Positions 6,263 to 6,300 of a stretch of DNA of 6,300 nt are shown here, in pieces. The DNA is from Candidatus Kaiserbacteria bacterium. Its GTDB lineage: Bacteria > Patescibacteria > Paceibacteria > UBA9973 > UBA2100. The position numbers and the translations under genes are program-made. The stretch covers positions 1 to 6,300 of the forward strand of contig NVTG01000079.1 of NCBI GenBank assembly GCA_002401495.1, read 5' to 3'. Within the stretch, counting starts at the first letter, position 1, and every line of letters starts with the position of its first letter. Under the pieces are notes generated by a model. The model saw only the letters and a program-made list of their open reading frames with translations, was not told the DNA's origin and ran no database searches.

Positions 6263-6300
6263 TAGTTTATTTTAATATTTATTTTTAATGTTAGACTTAA
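6263..6300 (-). promoter_or_regulatory. A/T-rich DNA upstream of the kinesin start
   Basis: The last 38 bases are almost all A/T, with repeated AATAAA-like and TATTAAAAT strings on the minus strand. Composition changes sharply at the ATG, which supports the chosen start. No specific promoter element can be named, and the neighbouring gene is outside the window. Confidence 0.35.

Noticed and set aside
6263..6300. Possible chromosome end at the right edge
   Set aside because: There is no G4T4, G4T2 or G3T3-type telomere repeat on either strand, only A/T-rich DNA.

Overview
This is a gene-dense piece of a ciliate-type nuclear genome read with the ciliate code in which TAA and TAG mean glutamine and TGA is the only stop. 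All five genes end in TGA. Every one of them carries in-frame TAA/TAG codons, and several fall in well-conserved protein segments, for example the Gln of the E-Q-P motif in the E2 enzyme. Tryptophan is always TGG. The window has introns of only 30-31 bases, moderate GC in coding DNA and nearly pure A/T spacers. Together these suggest a somatic (macronuclear) ciliate genome; I cannot name the species. No telomere repeat is seen.

Layout. The plus strand holds one gene, cut by the left edge (1-942): an acidic, proline-rich, cysteine-modular single-pass membrane protein. It converges on four head-to-tail minus-strand genes that fill the rest. In their direction of transcription these are a kinesin-3 motor with an FHA domain and a C-terminal CaaX box (3491-6262), NTF2 (3083-3454), a short RIB43A-family ciliary protein (2347-3057), and the mitochondrial E2 subunit of 2-oxoglutarate dehydrogenase, DLST (969-2317, four exons). 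The stop-to-start or stop-to-stop gaps are only 36, 25, 29 and 26 bases, so almost nothing is non-coding. All recognised introns are in DLST; the other genes read through unspliced.

Functions. Kinesin-3 moves cargo on microtubules, RIB43A sits inside axonemal doublet microtubules, NTF2 carries Ran-GDP into the nucleus, and DLST acts in the mitochondrial TCA cycle. Two of the four minus-strand genes are microtubule related, but I see no pathway uniting all of them; adjacency may simply reflect compaction. The points most worth following up are the very short spacers, the kinesin's apparent replacement of a PH domain by a prenylation signal, the exactly spaced tandem cysteine modules in gene 1, and an in-frame stopless mini-intron in DLST.
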